This document shows positions 14,239-22,304 of a stretch of 32,523 nt of DNA, piece after piece. Both the position numbers and the translations under genes were made by a program. Below the pieces are notes generated by a model, which was given only the letters and a program-made list of their open reading frames with translations, did not search any database and was not told the DNA's origin. How positions within the stretch are numbered: the stretch's first letter is position 1; each line of letters begins with the position of its first letter. Source of the stretch: an uncultured Caryophanales bacterium (GTDB taxonomy: Bacteria; Bacillota_I; Bacilli_A; RFN20; CAG-826); contig CAJJXG010000016.1 of assembly GCA_905197045.1 (NCBI GenBank), forward strand, positions 1 to 32,523, written 5' to 3'.

Positions 14239-15267
14239 TTAAGCAGCTTTTGTTTCAGCTACTTTTTCAGTTTTTTCGACTTTTTTGTTATCAACGCTTT
14301 GTTGTTGTTGAGCAGCTTGTTGTTTTGCAAGGAAACTTTCTCTTCTTAATCTTTCTTTTTCGAGTTTTTCTCTTTGCATTTCTCTTCTTGCAGCAAGTCT
14401 TAAAGCGTTTTCTCTATCAGCTTGTCTGATAGCATCTTTCATTGTTAAAGCTTCGCCTTCATCTTTTGTATAAGCAACTTCAGCAATACCGCCTTTAGCT
14501 TCAACAATAGCATCATTTAAGATTCCAATGATGAGTTTAACAGATTTTGTTGCATCATCATTTCCTGGAATTACAAAATCAATTCCATCTGGATCACAGT
14601 TTGTATCACAAATTGCAAAAACAGGGATGTTTAATTTATTTGCTTCTCTAACAGCGTTATATTCAACTGTTGGATCAACAACGATTAAAGCGTTAGGAAT
14701 CTTTCTCATTTCCTTGATACCTTCAAGGTTTCTAGCGAGTTTATCTTTTTCTTTATTTAAAGCGATAACTTCTTTTTTAGGAAGTTTTTCCCAAGAACCA
14801 TCTTCTTGAGCACTTTCTAAATCTTTTAATCTTCTAATTCTTGTTTGAATAGTTTTGAAGTTTGTTAAGATACCGCCTAACCATCTATTTGTAATGTAGA
14901 AAGATCCACTTCTTTCAGCTTCTTCTTTAACGATTTCTTTAACGTTTTCTTTAGTTCCAACAATAAGAACTTTTCCACCTTCTAAAACGATGTTTTCAAG
15001 CTTTTTATAAGCTTCTGTTAAAGCATCTTTTGATTTGTTTAAATCGATGATGTAGATACCATTTCTACCGCAATAGATATATGGTTTCATTTTTGGATTC
15101 CATCTTTTTGTTTGATGGCCGTAATGAACTCCAGCTTCTAATAATTTTCTTAATGTAACGACTTCAGCATTTTCATCATGAACGATTGTTTCCATGATAT
15201 TTGCTTCTTCTTTAACTTCCTCTACTTTTTCTTCGCTGAGGTTAGCGACTGTTTTTTCTTCTGCCAT
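14239..15267 (-). CDS. rpsB: 30S ribosomal protein S2
   Basis: S2 of the small subunit. The ATG at 15265-15267 (MAEEKTVANL) is chosen because GGAGG lies just upstream. A TTG start five codons earlier is part of that ribosome site. The protein has 342 residues, about 100 more than B. subtilis S2. The core shows LLEAGVHYGHQTKRWNPKMK, YIYCGRNGIYIIDL, ITNRWLGGILTNF and IPVFAICDTNCDPDGIDFVI. The excess is a Glu/Lys-rich N-terminal stretch of about 35 residues and a C-terminal tail of about 70 residues rich in Arg, Glu, Gln and Lys that is probably helical and disordered. It leads the rpsB-tsf operon behind a structured leader. Confidence 0.98.
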   Translation of the reverse strand: MAEEKTVANLSEEKVEEVKEEANIMETIVHDENAEVVTLRKLLEAGVHYGHQTKRWNPKMKPYIYCGRNGIYIIDLNKSKDALTEAYKKLENIVLEGGKVLIVGTKENVKEIVKEEAERSGSFYITNRWLGGILTNFKTIQTRIRRLKDLESAQEDGSWEKLPKKEVIALNKEKDKLARNLEGIKEMRKIPNALIVVDPTVEYNAVREANKLNIPVFAICDTNCDPDGIDFVIPGNDDATKSVKLIIGILNDAIVEAKGGIAEVAYTKDEGEALTMKDAIRQADRENALRLAARREMQREKLEKERLRRESFLAKQQAAQQQQSVDNKKVEKTEKVAETKAA

Positions 15268-15380
15268 TTTGGCTACCTCCAATTTGTTAAAACCTCCATT
15301 ACTTCTAACCTTTTCCCTGAAAAATATCAGACTCGGATAAGGAATCCATAATGTGTGTATTCTTTTGCCTGCGCAAAAGT
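15268..15380 (-). promoter_or_regulatory. Structured 5' leader of rpsB
   Basis: The predicted 113-base leader opens with a strong hairpin, CTTTTGC and GCAAAAG around a 4-base loop (15362-15379), right at the transcript's 5' end. Two short hairpins follow, at 15335-15347 (GGAT/ATCC) and 15317-15330 (CTGA/TCAG). Ribosomal protein operons often bind their own product in such leaders. S2 control here is inference. Confidence 0.5.
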
Positions 15381-15386
15381 CTATTT

Positions 15387-15415
15387 ATTTTATCTTAAAT
15401 AGAAGCAAAATTCAA
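15387..15415 (-). promoter_or_regulatory. Promoter of rpsB-tsf
   Basis: There is a -35 box TTGAAT (15410-15415), a 17-base spacer and a -10 box TAAAAT (15387-15392) on the minus strand. The predicted start is near 15380. Confidence 0.75.
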
Positions 15416-15491
15416 TATTAAGAAAAAATGAATTTTTGGTCCAAAATTGGGCTTTTTGACCATAAAAATTGACTCTATAAACAAGTAACTT

Positions 15492-16454
15492 TTATTTATT
15501 TGCATTTTCTTCGCCTTTACTTGTCTTACTTTCGTTTGTTTGAGGAAAAAACTCATCGTATTGATTCTTTAAATTTTCTTTAGAAACATGAGTATAAATT
15601 TGTGTTGTGTTGATTGAAGAATGTCCTAAAAGCTCTTGAATTATTCTTAAATCAGCTCCATTTTCTAATAAACTTGTAGCAAAAGAATGTCTTAAAGCAT
15701 GAGGGTGAAGATTAAATCCTAAAGTTAATCCAGTCTTTTTCACAATGGAATGCATAATATATTCAAGGCCTCTTGTTGTTAATTTGGCCCCTTTTGAATT
15801 TAAGAAAAAATATTGAGAGCGAGCATTAGCGATTTTTTCAAGCTCCTTTCTTAAATTTCTTCCATAGTCTAATAGATAAGTTTTAGCACTTTCAGAAAAA
15901 GGGACTACTCTTTCTTTGCCACCTTTGCCCTTAATTAAAAGAGTACGATTAGGAAAATCGATTTGAGTTATTGTTAAAGAAACAACTTCGCTACAACGTA
16001 AACCACTACAATACATTAATTCAAGTAAAGCTTGATCACGGCTTGCTAAAGGATCTTTTCTTGCTTTATTTGATTCTAATAACTTTTGAATTTGTGAAGC
16101 ATATAAAACATCTGGATTTTTATTACGTTTTTTAGGAGAAACAATAGACACAAATGGATTAGAAGAGATGTATTGTTTTCCAAGTAAAAACTTAAAAAAT
16201 TTTCTAAGCGAACAAATTCTTCTAGCTAAACTTCTTTCAGTTTCTAAATTACCTCGATAAGTGGTATGTTCTAATCTTTCACTCATCCAATTTCTAATAA
16301 TTGCTTTATCAACATCTTTAACATTAAAGCCTTCCTTGTTAAGAAAACTCATAAAAAGATTGACATCAAAAATATAGGATTTAATCGTATTTTGCGATAA
16401 ATTTAATTCAAAACGTAAATAATTATAAAATTCTTGAACGTAATCAGTTTCCAT
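15492..16454 (-). CDS. xerC: Tyrosine recombinase XerC/XerD type
   Basis: Site-specific recombinase that resolves chromosome dimers at dif. Started at the ATG at 16452-16454 (METDYVQEF), with AAAAGG upstream, it has 320 residues. A GTG seven codons earlier is also in frame. The N-terminal SAM-like DNA-binding domain (about 1-90) is followed by the catalytic domain with Arg in YCSGLRCSEV (about 151), the beta-hairpin Lys in LIKGKGGKERVVP, HALRHSFATSLL (His-x-x-Arg, about 254), LLGHSS and the nucleophile Tyr in QIYTHVS (about 287). It overlaps the end of trmFO by 11 bases. Its place after topA-trmFO matches xerC (codV) of Bacillus, which supports the symbol. Confidence 0.93.
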   Translation of the reverse strand: METDYVQEFYNYLRFELNLSQNTIKSYIFDVNLFMSFLNKEGFNVKDVDKAIIRNWMSERLEHTTYRGNLETERSLARRICSLRKFFKFLLGKQYISSNPFVSIVSPKKRNKNPDVLYASQIQKLLESNKARKDPLASRDQALLELMYCSGLRCSEVVSLTITQIDFPNRTLLIKGKGGKERVVPFSESAKTYLLDYGRNLRKELEKIANARSQYFFLNSKGAKLTTRGLEYIMHSIVKKTGLTLGFNLHPHALRHSFATSLLENGADLRIIQELLGHSSINTTQIYTHVSKENLKNQYDEFFPQTNESKTSKGEENANK

Positions 16455-17736
16455 TAGTGTACCTTTTAAAATCACTAATTGCTTTTAAAGCACGTTCTCT
16501 TACTATCTCTTTTTGATCTTTATTAGCTTTATAAACGATTCCAAAATTAGCATTCATTGGTGAAAAATTATTAGCACCTGTATGAGTAATATAGCGAGTT
16601 AAAGAACCTAAAATCGAATAAAAAGATAATTCTTTAAATTCTTTCTTTTCAAGTCTTTGATAAAGATAATAAGCAGCAAGTAGCCCAGTCGCTGCACTTT
16701 CAACATACCCTTCTACACCACTTAATTGACCAGCAATAAATACATTTTTTGCTTTTTTCATACTTAAATCAGAATTCAAAACTTTTGGTGCAAAAACATA
16801 GGAATTTCGATGCATCAAACCATAACGAGCAAAACGGGCATTTTCTAAACCTGGAATCAAAGAAAAAACTCTTTTTTGTTCAGGGTATGTTAAATTTGTT
16901 TGAAAACCAACCATATTATAAAAATCACCAATTAAATCATCTTGTCTTAATTGGACAACTGCATAAAATTCTTCACCATTATGTTCTAACCCTTTAGGTT
17001 TAAGAGGACCAAAGCGTAAGGTGTCAATGCCTCTTGAGGCAATAACTTCAACTGGAAGGCAGCCTTCAAAATAGTCAGTATCAAAATCATGAAGCGGTGC
17101 TTTTTTAGCATTAATTAATTCGTTATAGAATTTAAAATACTCTTCTTTGTTCATTGGACAATTGATATAACCTTCTTCTTTTTGATTATATCTGCCCTTA
17201 ATGAAGACCTTATTAAAATCGATTGAATCTTTGTATATTATTGGAGCACTAGCGTCAAAAAAACTTGAAGATTTTTCATTTGATAAACGATTAATTTCAC
17301 TCAATAAGGTTTCATCAGTTAATGGACCAGTGCAAATTAAAGTATATCCATCATTAACATCGATTCTTTCAATGTTTTCATAATGGATTTTAATGTTCTT
17401 ATTTTCTTTAATTTTCTTTGTGATATATTCAGCAAATATAGTTCGATCAACCGCTAAAGAGTCTCCTCCTGGGACTTCACTTACCTTACTTGCTTCCATC
17501 ATTAAAGAATCTAAAAGAGCAATCTCTTCTTTTAAAATGCCACAAGCATTATCACTTTTTTTGCTCTTTAAAGAGTTAGAACAAACAAGTTCTCCAAATA
17601 AATCAGTATGGTGAGCAGGCGATTTTGCATTTGGTCTTTTTTCATATAAGTCGACAAAATATCCATGATTTGCAAGGAAATTTGCGGCTTCTACTCCGGC
17701 TAGACCTGCTCCAATTACTTTAATTTTTGGTTTCAT
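16444..17736 (-). CDS. trmFO: tRNA m5U54 methyltransferase, folate/FAD-dependent (TrmFO)
   Basis: Methylates uridine 54 in the T loop of tRNAs with methylenetetrahydrofolate and FADH2, in the cytoplasm. The 430 residues fit the family. The N-terminal dinucleotide-binding motif is VIGAGLAGVEAA (about 5-16). The family-specific HHTDLFGELVCSNSLKS with the conserved Cys follows. Further on are EVPGGDSLAVDR, FAEYITKKI, NCPMNKEEY, LRFGPLKPKGLE and the C-terminal FAD segment VFIAGQLSGVEGYVESAATG. It overlaps topA by 17 bases and xerC by 11, in the conserved topA-trmFO-xerC order. Confidence 0.97.
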   Translation of the reverse strand: MKPKIKVIGAGLAGVEAANFLANHGYFVDLYEKRPNAKSPAHHTDLFGELVCSNSLKSKKSDNACGILKEEIALLDSLMMEASKVSEVPGGDSLAVDRTIFAEYITKKIKENKNIKIHYENIERIDVNDGYTLICTGPLTDETLLSEINRLSNEKSSSFFDASAPIIYKDSIDFNKVFIKGRYNQKEEGYINCPMNKEEYFKFYNELINAKKAPLHDFDTDYFEGCLPVEVIASRGIDTLRFGPLKPKGLEHNGEEFYAVVQLRQDDLIGDFYNMVGFQTNLTYPEQKRVFSLIPGLENARFARYGLMHRNSYVFAPKVLNSDLSMKKAKNVFIAGQLSGVEGYVESAATGLLAAYYLYQRLEKKEFKELSFYSILGSLTRYITHTGANNFSPMNANFGIVYKANKDQKEIVRERALKAISDFKRYTNGN

Positions 17737-19813
17737 TTTTTCTCTTTTTATAAGGCTCTACGTGTGTACAATTTGGATAGTTTGAACATCCCCAGAATTT
17801 TCCTTTACGAGAATATTTTACTACCATTTTTGCTCCACAATCAGGACAAAATTTTTCTTCGTCTTCAACTTCTTGATTTAATGATTCAACATATCGACAA
17901 GATGGATAATTTGAACAGCCAATAAATTCTTGACCTCTTTTATTTTTACGTATAACTAAAGGTGAACCACAATTTGGGCAAACTCTTCCAGTTTCTTTTG
18001 GCTGTTCTTTTTCTTCTTTTTTAACATAATGACAAGTTGGATAATTCGAACATCCAATAAACTCACCATGCTTTCCACTTTTATAAACAAGATCTCCTCC
18101 ACATAAAGGACACTTTTCACCTGTTGGTTTTAAAGGTTCTTTATACATGATTTCTTTAACTTCATCAAAGTGTTCAATAAATGGATAATAAAAATCTTTA
18201 ATAACTTGAAGTTCTGAAGCTTCACCAATTGAAATCTTATCAAGATTTGTTTCCATTTCAGCTGTATATTCAGTATTCATCAAATCTTTAAAATATTTAT
18301 TTAAAACATTACTTGTTAAAATACCTTGTTCAGTAGGCACAAGTACTCCTTTTTCACTTGTTACGTATTTTCTTGCAAGGAGAGTTTGAATTGTAGCTGA
18401 ATAAGTTGATGGTCGACCAATTCCTTTTTCTTCCATGAGCTTAACGATTTTTGCTTCGCTATATCTTGCTGGAGGTTTTGTAAAGTTTTGCTCAACATTT
18501 ACATCGACTAAATCATAACTAGTTCCCTTTTCAAATTTAGGTAAAATGCTTGTTTCGTTATCATCATATTTAATGACATTATAACCATCAAAAATAACTC
18601 TATTACCTTTAAGTTCTAGTTCCAAATGTGAGTTTTTAAAACAAATTGTTGTAACTTCTAATACTTTATTAGCCATTAAAGAAGCTAAAGTTCTTTCATA
18701 AATCATTTTATAAAGTTTATAAACGTGGTCTTTAACAAATGGTTTTACTTTAACTGGTGTTAATTCTAAGTTAGTTGGACGAATAGCTTCATGGGCATCT
18801 TGAGCGCCTTTAACATCTTTTACACTCTTTTGGCCTTTATAATATTTTTCACCATATTTATTAATGATGTATTCTTTTGCTTGAGAAATGAAAATATCAC
18901 TTAACTTAGTACTATCAGTTCTAATATAAGTAATTAAACCAACAAGGTTTCCATCGATTTCAATACCTTCATAAAGTTGTTGTGCTAAAAATGTGGTTTC
19001 TTTAGTCTTAAAACCATATTTAGTAAAAGCGTCTTGTTGTAAGGTCGAAGTTCTATAAGGTTCTTTAGAAGAAACTACTCTTTGAGTTTCGCTAATTGAA
19101 TCAACAAAAACTTTTTCATTACAAAATTCTAAAACCCTGTCCGCTTCTTCTTTATTTGAAATCTTAGCTTCTGCTCCATCAATTTTTGTAAGGTTTAATT
19201 TGTATTTTTTATCGTTATGTTCAATTGAGGAGTCAAGAGTCCAATATTCTTCACTTTTAAATTCATTAATTTCTTTTTCATGTTCAACAATCATTTTTAA
19301 AGTGACGCTTTGAACTCGACCTGCGCTTTGACTTCTAATCTTTGATTTTAAAAGAGCAGATAATTTAAAGCCGATAATACGATCAATGATTCTTCTAGTT
19401 TCTTGAGAATGGACAAGATTTAAATCAATTGTTCGTGGCTCTTCAATTGCATGAGTAATGCTTTCTTTAGTGATTTCATGAAATTCAAGTCTCTTAGTTG
19501 ATTCGATAGGTAGTTTTAAAACAGTTGCTAAATGCCAAGCGATTGCTTCTCCTTCTCTATCAGGGTCGGTTGCAAGAATTACTTCATCACTTTTCTTTTT
19601 CAAATCTTGTAAATGCTTTACGATTTCTTTTTTATCTTCATCAATAACATAGGTTGGTTTAAAATCGTTTTCTACATCAACTCCAAAACCGCCTTTACCT
19701 GATATGGCTAAATCGCGTATATGTCCGACACTTGCTTCAACAACATAGTCTTCTCCTAGATAATGACCAATAGTTTTACTTTTTGTAGGTGATTCAACAA
19801 TAACAAGCTTCAT
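17720..19813 (-). CDS. topA: DNA topoisomerase I (type IA, EC 5.6.2.1)
   Basis: Relaxes negative supercoils through a 5'-phosphotyrosine intermediate. The 697 residues are typical of Bacillota. The N-terminal Toprim domain shows LVIVESPTKSKTIGHYLG and the acidic DPDREGEAIAWHL. The active-site tyrosine is in GLITYIRTDST (about residue 294). The C-terminus has three four-cysteine zinc ribbons, each ending GCSNYP-x-C (about 567-690). A strong promoter lies directly upstream with GGAG before the ATG, so topA starts the topA-trmFO-xerC operon even though dprA is upstream on the same strand. Confidence 0.98.
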   Translation of the reverse strand: MKLVIVESPTKSKTIGHYLGEDYVVEASVGHIRDLAISGKGGFGVDVENDFKPTYVIDEDKKEIVKHLQDLKKKSDEVILATDPDREGEAIAWHLATVLKLPIESTKRLEFHEITKESITHAIEEPRTIDLNLVHSQETRRIIDRIIGFKLSALLKSKIRSQSAGRVQSVTLKMIVEHEKEINEFKSEEYWTLDSSIEHNDKKYKLNLTKIDGAEAKISNKEEADRVLEFCNEKVFVDSISETQRVVSSKEPYRTSTLQQDAFTKYGFKTKETTFLAQQLYEGIEIDGNLVGLITYIRTDSTKLSDIFISQAKEYIINKYGEKYYKGQKSVKDVKGAQDAHEAIRPTNLELTPVKVKPFVKDHVYKLYKMIYERTLASLMANKVLEVTTICFKNSHLELELKGNRVIFDGYNVIKYDDNETSILPKFEKGTSYDLVDVNVEQNFTKPPARYSEAKIVKLMEEKGIGRPSTYSATIQTLLARKYVTSEKGVLVPTEQGILTSNVLNKYFKDLMNTEYTAEMETNLDKISIGEASELQVIKDFYYPFIEHFDEVKEIMYKEPLKPTGEKCPLCGGDLVYKSGKHGEFIGCSNYPTCHYVKKEEKEQPKETGRVCPNCGSPLVIRKNKRGQEFIGCSNYPSCRYVESLNQEVEDEEKFCPDCGAKMVVKYSRKGKFWGCSNYPNCTHVEPYKKRKNETKN

Positions 19814-19834
19814 TTATATTTTCTCCGCTTGATA

Positions 19835-19863
19835 AATATAAAATCACTTTATTATTTTGTCAA
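19835..19863 (-). promoter_or_regulatory. Promoter of topA-trmFO-xerC
   Basis: There is a consensus -35 box TTGACA (19858-19863), a 17-base spacer and a -10 box TATATT (19835-19840) on the minus strand. This is among the best promoters in the window. Transcription should start near 19828, about 15 bases before the ATG. Confidence 0.85.
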
Positions 19864-19886
19864 AGTAAATATTTTGCCTATTTCCC

Positions 19887-19909
19887 TCTAATATATCTTA
19901 TATATTAGA
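19887..19909. other. Palindrome over the stop of the small ORF
   Basis: TCTAATATAT and ATATATTAGA form a perfect 10-bp stem with a 3-base loop, over the stop codon of the small ORF and about 24 bases upstream of the topA -35 box. No T-run follows, so it is at best a weak terminator. It could equally be a protein-binding site. Confidence 0.35.
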
Positions 19910-20122
19910 ATTTATTTCATTTCTAAAATATTTGTTTTTAAATATCTGCCAGTTTGTTTCGCTAGCCGGAGAATGAATAATAACTTTCTTCCTTTCTTCA
20001 CCAGGATGGGACCTTGGTAAGATTTGAATCAAGATTATATTATCGTCACAATATTTAATTTTACGAACATTATCAAAATCATTATTTGTTAAATCTTTTT
20101 TATACATTTGATAAACAATCAT
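19898..20122 (-). CDS. Small hypothetical protein downstream of dprA
   Basis: The 74-codon ORF starts 8 bases after the dprA stop. A GGGAGG sequence in the last dprA codons lies about 14 bases before its ATG, longer than ideal. A second ATG six codons in is an alternative start. The product is soluble, with many Asn, Lys and Ile residues. I see no known motif, membrane segment or zinc site, and I do not recognise it. The rather balanced composition (ILPRSHPGEERKK, HSPASETNWQIFKNKY) favours a real protein, or the remains of one, over a chance frame. Confidence 0.5.
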   Translation of the reverse strand: MIVYQMYKKDLTNNDFDNVRKIKYCDDNIILIQILPRSHPGEERKKVIIHSPASETNWQIFKNKYFRNEINSNI

Positions 20123-20130
20123 TGCCTAAT

Positions 20131-20922
20131 TTATTTCCTCCCTATTTCATCTAATATATCGGCAGCACTTTCAATTAAAGTAGCTCCTTCTCTTATTAGC
20201 TTATTACATAAGCTCTTCACATTTCGTGGATAAGGGATGCAGCCAACGGTTTTTCCTGCTTGTAAAGCATAATTTACAGTCACTGAACTCCCACTTCGAT
20301 CATAAGCTTCACCAATTAAAAGAAATTGAGCAATTGAAGCAACTATCCTGTTTCTAAAGAGAAAGTGATCAGGCTTTGGCTTAAGGGACGAGGGATATTC
20401 ACTAATTATTAAGCCTCCTTCATCTATTATCCTTTTATATAGCCATTCATTTTCACTAGGATAAACATAATCTATCCCATTACCTAAAACAGCAATTGTT
20501 TTAAGCCCATAATCAAGAGCCGCTTCATGGGCTTCTCGATCGATGCCTTTGGCAAGTCCACTTACAATTACAAAATCTTTAGGAAGCTCTCTAACTATTG
20601 AGCGAACACTTTTTGCACCATATTCTGAATTTTCTCTAGTCCCAACTATCCCTAAATAACGATGGTTTTCTCGATTTGTTAATAAAGATAAATCTCCTTT
20701 ATAAAAGATAACAACCGGCGGACAATTAAGCTCGTTAAGGAAAAAACGCGGATAATCCTTATGAGTTACGTAAATATAATCAGTTGTAATTTTTTCATTA
20801 TAATTACGAATTTCTTCTTCAGTTAACTCTTCTTTACTAGTTAATGCTTTATAAACCTTATCCCATTCACCATCATGTTTATAGCAAAGTGCTCCTAATA
20901 CATTTTTTGCATTAAATAACAT
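20131..20922 (-). CDS. dprA: DNA-processing protein DprA (Smf)
   Basis: Loads RecA on incoming single-stranded DNA during natural transformation; also kept in many bacteria not known to be competent. The 263-residue protein is nearly all the Rossmann-like core: LGIVGTRENSEYG (about 88-100), IVSGLAKGIDREAHEAAL, TIAVLGNGIDYVYPSEN, ISEYPSSLKPKPDHFLFRNR and SGSSVTVNYALQAGKTVGCIP. The long N-terminal SAM and C-terminal winged-helix domains of larger DprA proteins are short or absent. The rnhB-dprA-topA order is canonical apart from the kinase gene. Its Shine-Dalgarno lies in the 3' arm of a terminator-like hairpin directly before the ATG. Confidence 0.95.
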   Translation of the reverse strand: MLFNAKNVLGALCYKHDGEWDKVYKALTSKEELTEEEIRNYNEKITTDYIYVTHKDYPRFFLNELNCPPVVIFYKGDLSLLTNRENHRYLGIVGTRENSEYGAKSVRSIVRELPKDFVIVSGLAKGIDREAHEAALDYGLKTIAVLGNGIDYVYPSENEWLYKRIIDEGGLIISEYPSSLKPKPDHFLFRNRIVASIAQFLLIGEAYDRSGSSVTVNYALQAGKTVGCIPYPRNVKSLCNKLIREGATLIESAADILDEIGRK

Positions 20923-20926
20923 TAAT

Positions 20927-20957
20927 AAAAAACTCCTTTCACATATATAAAGGAGTT
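20927..20957 (-). promoter_or_regulatory. Terminator-like hairpin containing the dprA ribosome site
   Basis: On the minus strand AACTCCTTT (20949-20957) and AAAGGAGTT (20931-20939) form a perfect 9-bp stem over a 9-base loop, followed by four further T that make a run of six with the end of the stem. The 3' arm contains the only good dprA Shine-Dalgarno, AAAGGAG, and the ATG lies four bases after the T-run. The hairpin could end transcription just before dprA or hide its ribosome site. Confidence 0.55.
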
Positions 20958-21137
20958 AACGAAGGAAAAATTAAAAAAATCTTTTAAAAATTTTTCTAAT
21001 TCATCTTTATTGTCTTTTGATGATTATTAAAAGTTTCTTTTCTTATAAATTAAATCAGTCATTTCTTTATTTAAAATTAAAATATTTTGTAGCTAAATTT
21101 ATAAAAAAGCCTGCAAATTAAATGTTTTTTAATAGTA

Positions 21138-21659
21138 TTAACTAGTCCAGTATGCTTTTCCCCAATTTTCAAAATCCCACTTTGGGTCATAATTATTGCA
21201 TTCATAATCAATGTAATAAATTAAATCATCTTTTATATTTACAATAAAATTAGTTGGATAATAATCGATATTTAAGTTATGAGAGTAAAGTAAAGGAAGG
21301 AATTCACTTAATTGATCAATATATTTTTGAACGTTTTCTTTTTTATCAACTAAAGTTTTTATTGTTTCTCCTTCAATATATTCTTTAATAATTATTTCCT
21401 CATCTTTATCAAAAGAAATCATTTTCGGAATTCTTATACCAGTTTTTAATAAACGCTCATAATCGTTAAGTTCAGCTTCAATCTTATTTCCAAATTGATA
21501 ATAAGAACATGGCTCATGATGAATCTTTTTTAAAACAAAATAAGTAGAGTTATTTTTTACTAAATAGGAATAACCGCCTTTCCCATGACCTAATAATTTT
21601 ATAATTTCATAAGAAACGTTATTTATAGTAAGAGTATCTCCTTCTTTAAATGGCTCCAT
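21138..21659 (-). CDS. Compact protein kinase-like protein
   Basis: The 173-residue protein has a minimal eukaryotic-type kinase fold. It shows a glycine-rich loop LLGHGKGGYSYLV (about 22-34), the ATP-binding Lys in FVLKKIH (about 44), a Glu-bearing helix (KIEAELNDYERLL), a hinge IIKEYIEGETI, a catalytic loop NLNIDYYPTNFIV with Asp and Asn, and DYE in YYIDYECN replacing the DFG metal-binding motif. It ends shortly after, lacking most of the C-lobe of Ser/Thr kinases, and so resembles small RIO/aminoglycoside-phosphotransferase-like kinases of Bacillota. The substrate is unknown. GGAGAA precedes the ATG. It follows rnhB by 24 bases, so it is probably in the rbgA-rnhB operon. It is an addition to the canonical rnhB-dprA interval. 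Confidence 0.85.
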   Translation of the reverse strand: MEPFKEGDTLTINNVSYEIIKLLGHGKGGYSYLVKNNSTYFVLKKIHHEPCSYYQFGNKIEAELNDYERLLKTGIRIPKMISFDKDEEIIIKEYIEGETIKTLVDKKENVQKYIDQLSEFLPLLYSHNLNIDYYPTNFIVNIKDDLIYYIDYECNNYDPKWDFENWGKAYWTS

Positions 21660-21683
21660 AAATTCTCCTAAAAGTGATTATTT

Positions 21684-22304
21684 TTAATTATTCTTAGTTT
21701 TTTCTTTTATCATCGACTTAATTGGTTCATAAGTTTCACGATGAAATCCTTTAATTATTCCAAATTTTTTTATGGCTTCAATATGTTTTTTTGTTCCATA
21801 TCCTTTATGGGAAATAAAACCATATTGAGGATATTTTTTATCCATTTCTTCAAGCATATGGTCTCGAGTAACTTTAGCTATTATGCTAGCTGCGGCGATT
21901 GATTCAGCTTTAGCATCCCCTTTAATAATTGGAACAACTTCTACTTTTTGATTTTCAAGCTTCATTGCATCGGTAAGTATTAAATCATAACTAATATTAA
22001 TCTGATTAATCGCTTTACTCATCGCCTCTTTAGTTGCTTGATAAATATTAATCTCATCAATTCGTTTTGCATCAACTATTCCAACTCCATAAGCTAAAGC
22101 ATCATTAATAATTTCTTGATAAGCGATTTCTCTTTTCTTTTCAGTTAATTTTTTTGAATCATTAATATGCTCATTATGATAACCTTTTGGAAGAATGCAG
22201 GCTGCTGCAACAACTGGACCACATAAAGGTCCTCGCCCCGCTTCATCAACTCCTACTATCACTTTTACTTTTTCACTATAATATTCTTTTTCTAAATCAA
22301 GCAT
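21684..22304 (-). CDS. rnhB: Ribonuclease HII (EC 3.1.26.4)
   Basis: Removes RNA from RNA-DNA hybrids and single ribonucleotides from DNA. The 206 residues show VIVGVDEAGRGPLCGPVVAA (catalytic Asp and Glu), NDSKKLTEKKRE, a third acidic residue in LILTDAM and AESIAAASIIAKVTRDHMLEE. GFISHKGYGTKKHIEAI is in the C-terminal half. The ATG overlaps the rbgA stop in TAATG, so translation is coupled. The rplS-rbgA-rnhB order is canonical. Confidence 0.98.
   Translation of the reverse strand: MLDLEKEYYSEKVKVIVGVDEAGRGPLCGPVVAAACILPKGYHNEHINDSKKLTEKKREIAYQEIINDALAYGVGIVDAKRIDEINIYQATKEAMSKAINQINISYDLILTDAMKLENQKVEVVPIIKGDAKAESIAAASIIAKVTRDHMLEEMDKKYPQYGFISHKGYGTKKHIEAIKKFGIIKGFHRETYEPIKSMIKEKTKNN

Noticed and set aside
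14169..14429. 86-codon plus-strand ORF antisense to tsf/rpsB
   Set aside because: Phe/Leu-rich frame produced by the reverse of the Lys/Gln/Glu-rich S2 tail.
15416..15491. Terminator after xerC
   Set aside because: TGGTC/GACCA is only 5 bp around a 17-base loop with an A-run rather than a T-run after it; too weak to call.
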